Positions 7,886 through 15,301 of a stretch of 64,000 bases of DNA are shown here, in pieces. A program made the translations under genes and the position numbers. Position 1 is the stretch's first letter, and each line of letters begins with the position of its first letter. The stretch is from Pseudomonas azerbaijanoccidentalis (GTDB lineage: Bacteria > Pseudomonadota > Gammaproteobacteria > Pseudomonadales > Pseudomonadaceae). The stretch covers positions 124,001 to 188,000 of the forward strand of contig NZ_JAHSTU010000010.1 in the NCBI RefSeq assembly GCF_019145495.1, read 5' to 3'. The notes beneath the pieces are model-generated. The model did no database searches and was not told where the DNA came from. It saw only the letters and a program-made list of their open reading frames with translations.

Positions 7886-10402
7886 TTATTTGCGTGGCTT
7901 GATTCGTGCGGTTGCTTCGGCCACCAACGGATCATCCGGCCAATAATGTTTCGGATACCGCCCCTTCAAATCCTTTTTCACTTCGGCGTAGGTGCTGCGC
8001 CAGAAGTTCGCCAAATCCTGAGTCACCTGCACCGGGCGTCGCGCCGGGGACAGCAGGTGCAGCTTGACCACTTGCCGGCCACCGGCGATGCGCGGGGTTT
8101 CCGCCAGGCCGAACAACTCCTGCAAACGCACCGCAAGAATCGGCGGCTGCTCGCTGTAATCCAGACGAATCGACGAGCCCGACGGCACGCTCAAATGATG
8201 CGGCGCCAACTCGTCGAGCCGCTGCGGCAGCGGCCACGGCAGCAGGTTGTGGACGATGCTCGACAGGTCGAGATTGGCGAAGTGGCTGAGCCGCGAGACT
8301 TTGCCCAGATACGGCATCAGCCAGTGCTCAAGACTTTTGAGCAGCGCAGCGTCGCTGACGTCCGGCCATTCGCTTTCGCCCTTGCCGGCCATATCCAGCT
8401 GACGCAACAACGCCACCCGCGCCTGCCATTGGCGCAGCTCCGGCGTCCACGGCAACAGCTCCAGGCCTTTGCGTCGCACCAGGTTGACCAGCGCCTGGCT
8501 GCGGGCGGTTTCATCGAGCCCGGTCAGCGGTTCACGGCTGAGGATCAGCTCGCCGACCTTGCGTTGGCGCTCGGCACGCAGCACGCCTTCGCGTTCGTCC
8601 CAATCCAGTTGATCGACGCAGCGCACCTGCTCCGCCAACACTGAATCGAACAGCGCCGGATCAAAATCCGCCGCCAGATAAATCCGCTCTTCGCGTTGCC
8701 CCTGGCGACTGCCGAGATCAGCGATCACCAGCCACGACTGCTTCATCAAACTGTCCGCTTCGGCGAACAACGCGGCGCGACCGTTGGCCAAGCGATACTC
8801 GGCGCCGCCAGCACGACGTTGCTGAGCGACGCGATCCGGATAGGCCAGCGCCAGCAACGCGCCGAGCCAGCGCGGATGATCGGGATCGCTGACCGGCTCC
8901 GACGCCTTGCCCCGCAGATAACCGCGATACTGCCGCGCCAGTTGCCGGGCTCGTTGCACCCCACCCTGCGCGCCGCGAGCGGCCCGTTCTTCGCCGGACA
9001 ACAACACCAGCCGACTGTGCAGATCCGCGCCAGCGCCGCGCAAGATATCGCGCTCGCCGAGTAAAGCCGCGACATCGCAAGCCATGTCCGCCAACCCCAG
9101 CGCCTGACCGCGCAACAACAAATGGCCGATGCGCGGATGCGCCGGCAATTCGGCCATGGCCTGACCGTGACGGGTCAGCGCTTCGCCCTCCAGCGCGCCC
9201 AAGCGTTCGAGCAAATCCTGCGCCTGTGCATACGCGGCGGCGGGCGGTACATCGAGCCACACCAACTGCCCGGGCGTCACGCCCCAACGACCAAGTTGCA
9301 AGGCCAACCCGGCCAGATCCGCCGAAAGAATTTCCGCGCTGCCATAAGCCGCCAGTTGCTCGTGCTGATCCTGCGACCACAAGCGATAACACACGCCCGG
9401 CTCCAGTCGCCCGGCCCGACCCGCGCGCTGCGTGGCGCTGGCCCTGGAAATGCGCTGGGTATCGAGGCGGGTCATGCCGCTGCCGGGGTCGAAACGCGGC
9501 ACACGCGCCAACCCGGCATCGATCACCACGCGCACGCCATCGATTGTCAGGCTGGTCTCGGCGATGTTGGTGGCCAGCACGACTTTGCGCTTGCCCGGTG
9601 GCGCAGGATCGATCGCCGCACGTTGCGCGGCGAGGTCCAGTTCACCGTGCAACGGGCAGAGCAAAACCTGCGAGTTGTCGCCCAACGCATCGGCCAATTG
9701 CTGATGCACACGACGGATTTCCGCTTGCCCCGGCAGGAACACCAGCACACTGCCGGTTTCGTCGTTCAGGGCTTCAAGGATGGTTTGCACCAGCCGTGCC
9801 TCGATGAATTCACCGGACTGAAACGGTCGACCCCAGCGCATCGCCACCGGGTACATGCGCCCTTCGCTACGCAGGATCGGCGCATCGTCCAGCAGCCCCG
9901 CCAGACGTTCGCCTTCGAGCGTTGCCGACATCAAGAGGATTTTCAGCGGCTGGTCGTCACGGAACAGCTCCCGACCGTTCAGGCTCAGGGCCAACGCCAG
10001 ATCAGCGTCGAGACTGCGTTCGTGAAATTCATCGAAGATCAGCAACCCCACGCCGTCCAGCGCCGGGTCGTCCTGCAAGCGCCGGGTCAGAATGCCTTCG
10101 GTGACCACTTCGATACGAGTATTGGGGCCCACCTTGCTGTCGAGCCGAATGCGATAACCCACGGTTTCGCCAACCTTCTCACCCAGCTCACTGGCCAACC
10201 GCTCCGCCGCCGCCCGCGCCGCCAAGCGCCGCGGTTCGAGCATCAGAATGGTCTGCCCGGCCAGCCAAGGCTCATTGAGCAGGGCCAACGGCACGCGGGT
10301 GGTTTTACCGGCACCGGGCGGCGCTTCGAGCACGGATTCGTGGCGCGTAGCGAGGGCTTCACGCAGGGCGGGTAAAACTTCATCGATCGGCAAAGAAATC
10401 AT
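7886..10402 (-). CDS. hrpB: ATP-dependent RNA helicase HrpB
   Basis: An 838-residue DEAH-box type helicase. Walker A is GAGKTT (residues 30-35) and Walker B is DEFH (124-127). The helicase C motifs ATNIAETSLTIDGV and QRAGRAGR follow, and the HrpB-specific C-terminus (LANFWRSTYAEVKKDLKGRY) ends the protein. Family members act on RNA; HrpB is not essential and its target is unclear. The ATG at 10402 has GGGAG seven bases upstream. The first codons and the promoter are duplicated 1,962 bp away at the far side of a toxin-antitoxin islet, so this gene's 5' end was rebuilt by the insertion. The toxin stop codon is only 42 bases upstream, making read-through into hrpB possible. Confidence 0.95.
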   Translation of the reverse strand: MISLPIDEVLPALREALATRHESVLEAPPGAGKTTRVPLALLNEPWLAGQTILMLEPRRLAARAAAERLASELGEKVGETVGYRIRLDSKVGPNTRIEVVTEGILTRRLQDDPALDGVGLLIFDEFHERSLDADLALALSLNGRELFRDDQPLKILLMSATLEGERLAGLLDDAPILRSEGRMYPVAMRWGRPFQSGEFIEARLVQTILEALNDETGSVLVFLPGQAEIRRVHQQLADALGDNSQVLLCPLHGELDLAAQRAAIDPAPPGKRKVVLATNIAETSLTIDGVRVVIDAGLARVPRFDPGSGMTRLDTQRISRASATQRAGRAGRLEPGVCYRLWSQDQHEQLAAYGSAEILSADLAGLALQLGRWGVTPGQLVWLDVPPAAAYAQAQDLLERLGALEGEALTRHGQAMAELPAHPRIGHLLLRGQALGLADMACDVAALLGERDILRGAGADLHSRLVLLSGEERAARGAQGGVQRARQLARQYRGYLRGKASEPVSDPDHPRWLGALLALAYPDRVAQQRRAGGAEYRLANGRAALFAEADSLMKQSWLVIADLGSRQGQREERIYLAADFDPALFDSVLAEQVRCVDQLDWDEREGVLRAERQRKVGELILSREPLTGLDETARSQALVNLVRRKGLELLPWTPELRQWQARVALLRQLDMAGKGESEWPDVSDAALLKSLEHWLMPYLGKVSRLSHFANLDLSSIVHNLLPWPLPQRLDELAPHHLSVPSGSSIRLDYSEQPPILAVRLQELFGLAETPRIAGGRQVVKLHLLSPARRPVQVTQDLANFWRSTYAEVKKDLKGRYPKHYWPDDPLVAEATARIKPRK

Positions 10403-10440
10403 GCTGGCTCCCAAACAAGCCGCGCAGTATAGCGACGAAC
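10337..10440. repeat. direct repeat copy A (hrpB 5' end)
   Basis: About 104 bases matching 12299-12402 at a constant offset of 1,962. Positions 10347-10417 are identical to 12309-12379 (71 bases). The flanking parts differ, mostly at codon third positions inside hrpB. Confidence 0.95.
10403..10440 (-). promoter_or_regulatory. hrpB leader with -10 box inside the duplicated segment
   Basis: Reading the minus strand, TATACT (10426-10431) is a good sigma-70 -10 box about 23 bases before the start codon, and GGGAG is the ribosome site. The same TATACT occurs in the second copy near 12388-12393. No good -35 is visible in the DNA now upstream. Confidence 0.45.
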
Positions 10441-10444
10441 AGCC

Positions 10445-11197
10445 CTATACCTTGAATGCTGAACGTATGCGCTCTGCGACTTCAGTGATAGTGACACCAC
10501 GCAGCCCAACGGCTTTCATATCGACGTTCAGAGAGGGCATAACGTCGAGAAAGCTTCGCAAGTCGTTTGCGATGCTTTCCGGCAGATCAACATCTGATTC
10601 CGCCGAAAGAAGACGAGACAGAAGCAAAACGTCCTTCAAGTGTTTATTGCTTTTGCGGCCCGCCCCCTCCTCCACGCAATCCGGATGACTGAGATTGGTC
10701 CATGCCTGCGCCTTGAGCGGAATAAGCCGGTCAACGCCGATGTAGGCGAGATCGTTCGTATGATTGCGACCTGCGACGATGAAGCTGTAGTAAGCATCGT
10801 CGAGCAAAATGGCCGATAAATCGGAAATCTCTCCATCGATTGGAACCGGGGTCAGATCAGCATTTTCTGGCAGCGTTAAACCGTCGGGTGCCCTTGAGAA
10901 CAATTCAAGAAGAACCGGGTAACGTTCATCAGAAGGCTTGCCGAACCTGTACCGCTTTGACGGACCATCAAGCTCCTGTCGCTCGTTATAACCTCCGCGC
11001 TTGATGAACTCCCAGAACTCAGCACAGAACACTTCATCCAACGCTTCGATGATGAGCACGATGTCCAGATCTCGCGTTGATCGGAACTCAATGCCCGCCT
11101 CCTCAAGAGTAAGACTGGCTGCAACGCCGCCGATGAGCACATATCGGTCCGCATGGCCGGCAAAGGCTTCGCGGAAGGTATCCAATCCTTTTACCAT
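10445..11197 (-). CDS. AbiEii-like nucleotidyltransferase toxin
   Basis: A 250-residue protein with the polymerase-beta nucleotidyltransferase core. GG at residues 23-24 (YVLIGGVAASL) is followed by the metal-binding DLD at 43-45 (STRDLDIVL), the arrangement of AbiEii/MenA-type toxins. Such toxins add nucleotides to targets such as tRNA, or to proteins, and stop growth, often on phage infection. Its start overlaps the upstream gene's stop by 7 bases, the bicistronic layout of type IV TA modules. A RRLIPLKAQAWTNL-like segment (VDRLIPLKAQAWTNL) and a C-terminal helical part complete it. Its stop codon lies 4 bases past the repeat that rebuilds hrpB. Confidence 0.7.
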   Translation of the reverse strand: MVKGLDTFREAFAGHADRYVLIGGVAASLTLEEAGIEFRSTRDLDIVLIIEALDEVFCAEFWEFIKRGGYNERQELDGPSKRYRFGKPSDERYPVLLELFSRAPDGLTLPENADLTPVPIDGEISDLSAILLDDAYYSFIVAGRNHTNDLAYIGVDRLIPLKAQAWTNLSHPDCVEEGAGRKSNKHLKDVLLLSRLLSAESDVDLPESIANDLRSFLDVMPSLNVDMKAVGLRGVTITEVAERIRSAFKV

Positions 11198-12192
11198 TCG
11201 ATCTTCTCCATCATTTCATCAAGGCTCAGTTGAACCCGGTCGTCGACGTTGTTCCTCAGGCTCAGATAGAGAGACAGAGGATCGACGCTTTCTGGTGACA
11301 TCGGAATCCGGGTTTGCCCTGTAATGTGATCAGGGGAATAACTCCAGATCTCGACCTCAACGACCGGTTTGTCGAATGGGTCAACTTCCGCGCGACCGGA
11401 GCGAGCGACTTCCAAATCCCAACTTTCTTTGGTGAACGCAATAACGGGTATTGACGGCTCGCCCAGCAAGGAGAGCCTGCTGAGCGCAGACAATCCTGCG
11501 ACTCTTTGCGCCACGGGTTGCCAATCTGCATACACCACCCGCTTCACCGGGCTTTGCAGAACCGGCAGGGATTTCTCCCATATGGCTTTAGGAGCAGCAA
11601 CGAAACGCCAAAGTATTGATTTGCTACTGGATACCGGCTCTATCAATCCGAACGAATGAAGCTCTTTCATCGCCCTGGATATCGTCATTTTGGAGTAGAG
11701 GTCTGCGTCGACCAGATCGGTCCCCCGGAAGGTATCATTCTCCTCCCAACCTCGATTGAGGGTTGCGATGAGCACAGCCTGGCTAGCCGGGCTCAAGACA
11801 GTTTTTTCTGCCTGCCTGCTGCGATAGAACTCACGCAGATCAAGCCCGAGCTGCGGTGCGAACAATTGGTTGCCAGGAACAACGAACTGGACACCGGCCT
11901 CAATAAGGCGCTTGCGCTCAAATGATTGGAGTGCACCGGTCGCATAGAGAATCGGGGGATCTACGATTTTTTTCAGAATATCGATGTGCTTGCGAATCTT
12001 CGCTGCATTTTCGAAGGGTTCATGAGCGAGTAACACCAAGCATTGACACCCATGCAGTGTCACTACGTCGAAGGCGTACTCATCCAGGAGATAAAAAGGC
12101 AAACCCTTGGATTTCGCCCAACGCTTAATCTCGGGCTTTACCCCGAAAATCAACTGGAAATAATTTTGAATCTCTTGCCGGCTAGTTCTCAT
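11191..12192 (-). CDS. AbiEi-like winged-helix antitoxin/regulator
   Basis: A 333-residue partner of the nucleotidyltransferase. An N-terminal part (residues 1-130) contains an all-alpha/beta region ending in VVPGNQLFAPQLGLDLREF. A winged helix-turn-helix follows at about 134-186 (SPASQAVLIATLN, then YSKMTISRAMKELHSFGLIEP with the recognition helix TISRAMKEL). The C-terminal part has GLSALSRLSLLGEPSIPVIA, a pattern I associate with antitoxin-like proteins next to AbiEii genes. It is expected to repress its own promoter and neutralise the toxin. The ATG at 12192 was preferred over an upstream TTG at 12234, which lies inside the likely transcript leader. Confidence 0.65.
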   Translation of the reverse strand: MRTSRQEIQNYFQLIFGVKPEIKRWAKSKGLPFYLLDEYAFDVVTLHGCQCLVLLAHEPFENAAKIRKHIDILKKIVDPPILYATGALQSFERKRLIEAGVQFVVPGNQLFAPQLGLDLREFYRSRQAEKTVLSPASQAVLIATLNRGWEENDTFRGTDLVDADLYSKMTISRAMKELHSFGLIEPVSSSKSILWRFVAAPKAIWEKSLPVLQSPVKRVVYADWQPVAQRVAGLSALSRLSLLGEPSIPVIAFTKESWDLEVARSGRAEVDPFDKPVVEVEIWSYSPDHITGQTRIPMSPESVDPLSLYLSLRNNVDDRVQLSLDEMMEKIEW

Positions 12193-12222
12193 CTCAGCAC
12201 CAAGCAACACGATTAACGCACA

Positions 12223-12262
12223 GTAACAGCGCAAATGTTACCGTACAACTATCATGTTACAA
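12223..12262 (-). promoter_or_regulatory. TA promoter with overlapping operator palindrome
   Basis: On the minus strand TTGTAA (12257-12262) and TAACAT (12235-12240) are separated by 16 bases, a plausible sigma-70 promoter for the antitoxin gene. The inverted repeat GTAACA-N7-TGTTAC (12223-12241) covers the -10 box, and a second TGTTAC lies at 12255-12260 on the -35. This is the arrangement expected for autorepression by the winged-helix partner. Confidence 0.55.
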
Positions 12263-12277
12263 CTCAAATCAGTTTGC

Positions 12278-12364
12278 CTAATCGCACACCAACACAGCTT
12301 CGTGACGTGTAGCGAGGGCTTCACGCAGGGCGGGTAAAACTTCATCGATCGGCAAAGAAATCAT
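12278..12364 (-). pseudogene. 28-codon relic of the hrpB 5' end
   Basis: Starting at the ATG at 12364, the frame reads MISLPIDEVLPALREALATR, then HEAVLVCD and a TAG stop. It matches residues 1-25 of the real HrpB, then diverges as the sequence enters the islet. It keeps what looks like the original hrpB promoter (TATACT) and ribosome site. This is the displaced start of the original gene. Confidence 0.85.
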
Positions 12365-12402
12365 GCTGGCTCCCAAACAGAGCGGCGAGTATAACGGCGA
12401 AC
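12299..12402. repeat. direct repeat copy B (hrpB relic)
   Basis: Partner of the repeat at 10337-10440, with 71 identical bases at 12309-12379. It marks the right boundary of the islet. Confidence 0.95.
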
Positions 12403-12473
12403 TGCCTGGCATTCGTCGCGGTCCTAATTCATATCGACGAAGCTTCGTTTTGAGATTACTCAGGAGATTTCAT

Positions 12474-12893
12474 ATGCGCGTTCCCTTTCGCCTGATTGGC
12501 GGTGTTCTGGTTGCAACTTTGCTGACACAACTGACCGCCTGCGGTTCGATTTTCTACCCGGACCGTCGTGGCCAGATCGACGGCAAGATTGACCCGGCGA
12601 TTGCCGTGCTCGATGCCGTGGGGCTGCTGTTCTACATCGTTCCCGGCCTGATCGCGTTTGCGGTGGACTTCGCCACTGGCGCGATTTACTACGCACCGGG
12701 CGAGACCGCCCAGGTCGCCCCGGAAAAACTCAAGGAGGCCATCGGCGCCGACGGCAAGGTCGATAACCTCAAGTTGCAGACTATTCTGGAACGTGAAACG
12801 GGCCGCAGCCTGCCGCTGGACGATCCACGCCTGATCCAGCACAAGGGAAGCACTCAGCAACTGGCCCTGCTTGGCCTGCAACCCGCCGCGTAA
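12474..12893 (+). CDS. small outer-membrane-type lipoprotein
   Basis: A 139-residue lipoprotein. The signal peptide ends in the lipobox LTAC with Cys23, and the mature protein has GSIFYPDRRGQIDGKIDPAIAV followed by one hydrophobic stretch (LLFYIVPGLIAFAVDFATGA). Such proteins are conserved in Pseudomonas and sometimes carry misleading enzyme names; I see no catalytic motif. The ATG at 12474 has AGGAG at a good distance, whereas an earlier in-frame start at 12363 lies in the hrpB relic. It is followed 29 bases later by the cation exporter on the same strand. Function unknown. Confidence 0.8.
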   Translation: MRVPFRLIGGVLVATLLTQLTACGSIFYPDRRGQIDGKIDPAIAVLDAVGLLFYIVPGLIAFAVDFATGAIYYAPGETAQVAPEKLKEAIGADGKVDNLKLQTILERETGRSLPLDDPRLIQHKGSTQQLALLGLQPAA

Positions 12894-12922
12894 ACGGTGC
12901 ACTTGAAGGAATAGCCGCACTC

Positions 12923-13831
12923 ATGATCTCCAGCTCCGAACACGCCCGGCTGCTGCGGCTGGCAACCCGTGCCTCGGTGGCGGTGGCCTGCACGCTGATC
13001 ATCGCCAAAGCCATCGCCTGGTGGTTGAGTGGATCGGTGAGCATGCTCGCCGGATTGACCGACTCGACACTCGACGGCGTCACTTCGTTGCTCAACTTGC
13101 TCGCTGTGCACTACGCCTTGCGCCCGGCCGACGACGATCATCGCTACGGGCATGGCAAGGCCGAGTCGCTGGCCGGCATGGCGCAGGCGTTGTTCATCGG
13201 TGGCAGTGCGGTGCTGATTGCGTTGCAGGCGTATGACCGGCTCAAGCACCCGGAACCGGTGGGCGCGCCATGGATCAGCATTGGTGTGATTGTGTTCTCG
13301 CTGGGCCTGACCCTGGCGCTGCTGATGTTGCAGCATCGGGTGGTCAAGGCCACCGGCTCCAACGCTGTGCGCGCCGATTCGCTGCACTACCGCTCGGACA
13401 TGCTGCTCAACGGCAGCATTCTGGTCGCATTGGTGTTGGCGGGTTTTGGCTGGCATCAGGTCGATGCCTGGTTCGGCCTGGGGATTGCCGCGTACATTCT
13501 CTGGAGCGCAGTGACGATTGCCCGGGAAAGTTTTGCGGTGTTGATGGATGAAGAACTGCCGCCGGATGTCAGCCAGCACATGCTCGAACTGGCTTGCAGC
13601 GTGCCGGGGGTATTGGGTGCGCACGACTTGCGCACGCGGATTTCCGGCAACCAGTGGTTTGTGCAATTGCATCTGGAATTGCCGGGAGAGCTGACCTTGT
13701 CAGTCGCCCACGGCATCAGCGATCAAGCCGCCGATGCGATTCACGCGGCCTACCCGCGAGCCGAAGTGCTGGTGCACGCCGACCCGCAGGAAGTGGTGAA
13801 AGCCGCCAGGGCTCAGAACGTCACACGATAA
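12923..13831 (+). CDS. fieF: cation diffusion facilitator (FieF/YiiP-like metal exporter)
   Basis: A 302-residue CDF transporter that exchanges protons for Zn2+, Fe2+ or similar metals at the inner membrane. There are six transmembrane segments. Metal-site residues are visible as DSTLDGVTS in helix 2 and HYRSDML in helix 5, giving the D-D/H-D set of FieF. A cytoplasmic C-terminal domain (LELACSVPGVLGAHDLRTR, QLHLELPG, AEVLVHADP) follows, with the His/Asp residues that bind metal between subunits. Its last 19 bases overlap the end of the convergent Q/N-rich protein gene. Metal specificity cannot be read here. Confidence 0.9.
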   Translation: MISSSEHARLLRLATRASVAVACTLIIAKAIAWWLSGSVSMLAGLTDSTLDGVTSLLNLLAVHYALRPADDDHRYGHGKAESLAGMAQALFIGGSAVLIALQAYDRLKHPEPVGAPWISIGVIVFSLGLTLALLMLQHRVVKATGSNAVRADSLHYRSDMLLNGSILVALVLAGFGWHQVDAWFGLGIAAYILWSAVTIARESFAVLMDEELPPDVSQHMLELACSVPGVLGAHDLRTRISGNQWFVQLHLELPGELTLSVAHGISDQAADAIHAAYPRAEVLVHADPQEVVKAARAQNVTR

Positions 13832-14865
13832 CCGCGACTGCTCAGGCAACCGCCCTGGGCTTGCCGGTAGGTTTGCACCACGGTCGGGTCCGGTTGATAG
13901 GTGTCGACACGCGGGTCGAAACCACTCTGCTCAACCGCCCAGCGATAGCAATCGTAGCCATCCTGATTGACCTGCTCCGGCGACTGGCCGTTGGCCGGGT
14001 AGGCTTCAACATCGATACCATTCCCGGAGGCCAGCGGCTGTCCGGGCGGCTCGACCACCACGTAATCCTGTGTGCTTTCCTGATAGGCGTAGTACGACCC
14101 CGCAGCCAGGAACAACAGCGAACCGCCGATCCAGACTTCACGGGCGTAATCGGGCAAATACTGGATGCGAATCCCGCGTGGCGGCTGTACGACCACGTAA
14201 CGCGGGCCTTGCGGGCGATACCAGTAGCCGCCGGAGTAAAAATAATCGCGACCACCATAAGGCACGCGATAATCACGGTCCGGGAAGCGGTCGATCACAT
14301 GTCCCGGCCGGTACTGCGGGCCAGGCCCCCAGCCGTTGCCGCGACCGCTCGGACGACCCTGCCACTGGTTGTTGCCATTGGACGGTGCGCCGATGTAGCC
14401 ATTCCAGTGCTGATTGGGGTCATTACGCCGCGGTTGGTCCTGATAGTAACCACGGCGCGGCTCTTGGGTTTGCTGCACGGTGTCGGGCCGAGGTTGAATC
14501 GGCAGGTCATTGGCAGGCAGTTGCGGTGGTGGAGGCGGCGAGCGCACGCGACTGTTGTAGTCTGGCGGTGGACGGTTCTGCGATTGGCTATTGTTCTGGC
14601 CTTGGCCGTTGTGCTCGAACTGGCGGCTGTTGTCGCCACGAATGATGTCGTTATTCTGCGGACGCGGCTGATTCTGTTGCTGGCCGTTCTGCGGGCGCGG
14701 CTGATTGTTACCGCCGTGCCCCTGATTATTGTTGCCCTGACGACTGCCGTCGCCATGCTGGCCACCATCGGGGCCACGGTTCTGCGGCTCATCGGCCAGC
14801 GATTGCGCAGTGACACTGAAACACAGCAAACCAACACCGGCCAAACGCCAGATGCACGACTTCAT
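13813..14865 (-). CDS. secreted Q/N/P-rich protein with DUF6515-like C-terminus
   Basis: A 350-residue exported protein with a signal peptide cleaved near SLA-DEP. Residues 25-170 are low-complexity and rich in Asn, Gln, Gly and Pro (GNNNQGHGGNN, RPQNGQQQNQPRPQN, SPPPPPQLP), probably disordered. A Tyr/Gly/Arg region follows (YGGRDYFYSGGYWYRPQG), then VQPPRGIRIQYLPD, a short hydrophobic strand and a C-terminal Cys-containing domain (YDCYRWAVEQSGFDP ... GGCLSSRGY) of DUF6515 type. The ATG at 14865 has GAGG seven bases upstream, better than the GTG at 14877. Role unknown; an envelope or surface function is inferred. Confidence 0.75.
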   Translation of the reverse strand: MKSCIWRLAGVGLLCFSVTAQSLADEPQNRGPDGGQHGDGSRQGNNNQGHGGNNQPRPQNGQQQNQPRPQNNDIIRGDNSRQFEHNGQGQNNSQSQNRPPPDYNSRVRSPPPPPQLPANDLPIQPRPDTVQQTQEPRRGYYQDQPRRNDPNQHWNGYIGAPSNGNNQWQGRPSGRGNGWGPGPQYRPGHVIDRFPDRDYRVPYGGRDYFYSGGYWYRPQGPRYVVVQPPRGIRIQYLPDYAREVWIGGSLLFLAAGSYYAYQESTQDYVVVEPPGQPLASGNGIDVEAYPANGQSPEQVNQDGYDCYRWAVEQSGFDPRVDTYQPDPTVVQTYRQAQGGCLSSRGYRVTF

Positions 14866-14985
14866 GCTTTTCCTCACTGCGGGTTAGGGCTTGTACGTAA
14901 GACTGGAAATGCACAGGCCGGTTCTGCAACAGGTTATCAGTCGCGAAACTTATTTATTGAGTGGCGAACGCCAAATTTTGGCAAG

Positions 14986-15014
14986 AAAAAGGGGAGACCC
15001 GTCGGCCTCCCCTT
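14986..15014 (-). terminator. rho-independent terminator, minus strand
   Basis: On the minus strand AAGGGGAG (15014-15007) pairs with CTCCCCTT (14996-14989). The stem can extend through G-U and two C-G pairs to a tetraloop, and is followed by TTTCTT. No recognised minus-strand gene lies upstream of it; see the candidate unit at 14986-15265. Confidence 0.75.
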
Positions 15015-15265
15015 GAGAACTTCGTCCGTGCTCGATGATTGTGGCATCGGCTCACCTCACGCCGTCTTCTGGACAGTGTGTAGCTCGGGGGCCTGCGCAT
15101 CCCCGGTGGGGGGTGGCGGCCGCGGCTGGCCTGATTGGGCGAGCCGCACTGGACTGTTTGTCCGAGCAGTGATTCTGGTGATAAGAATAGGCCTGCGGCG
15201 CCGGCAGAGGATTGCGAAGATTGCTGAAATAAACATCACTTGCGCAATTTTTAACCCTGGATAGA
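14986..15265 (-). ncRNA. candidate short transcription unit (sRNA or 59-aa ORF)
   Basis: A terminator at 14986-15014 on the minus strand closes a region divergent from the Lrp-family gene that holds no recognised gene. A promoter-like pair TTGTCG and TATCTA spaced by 17 bases lies just upstream of the Lrp start on the minus strand. Within the unit an ATG at 15236 opens 59 codons (MFISAIFAILCRRRRPILIT, then Arg/Pro-rich, ending HTVQKTA at 15057). It lacks a clear ribosome site, so a small RNA is as likely as a small protein. The 424-bp gap holds nothing else I can support. Confidence 0.35.
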
Positions 15266-15301
15266 TAATCTGCCGCAATAGATACGACAAGGGACCGTTT
15301 G

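Larger units (their letters stand above)
10418..12308. mobile_element. toxin-antitoxin islet inserted at the hrpB 5' end
   Basis: A segment of about 1.9 kb holding two genes and their promoter, bounded by direct repeats of the hrpB start. The DNA between the repeats is visibly richer in A and T than the neighbouring core genes. The two repeat copies differ by synonymous changes such as ACG/ACA and CGC/CGT, as expected if one copy arrived from another strain with the islet. There is no integrase, transposase or terminal inverted repeat, so the mechanism is unknown; homologous or conjugative exchange would fit. Confidence 0.75.

Noticed and set aside
10403..10414. TTG start for hrpB four codons upstream
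   Set aside because: It lies on the ribosome site itself; the ATG at 10402 is correctly spaced and is the copy preserved in the relic.
10418..12308. Insertion sequence or prophage remnant as source of the islet
   Set aside because: No transposase, integrase, terminal inverted repeat or phage gene is present between the direct repeats.
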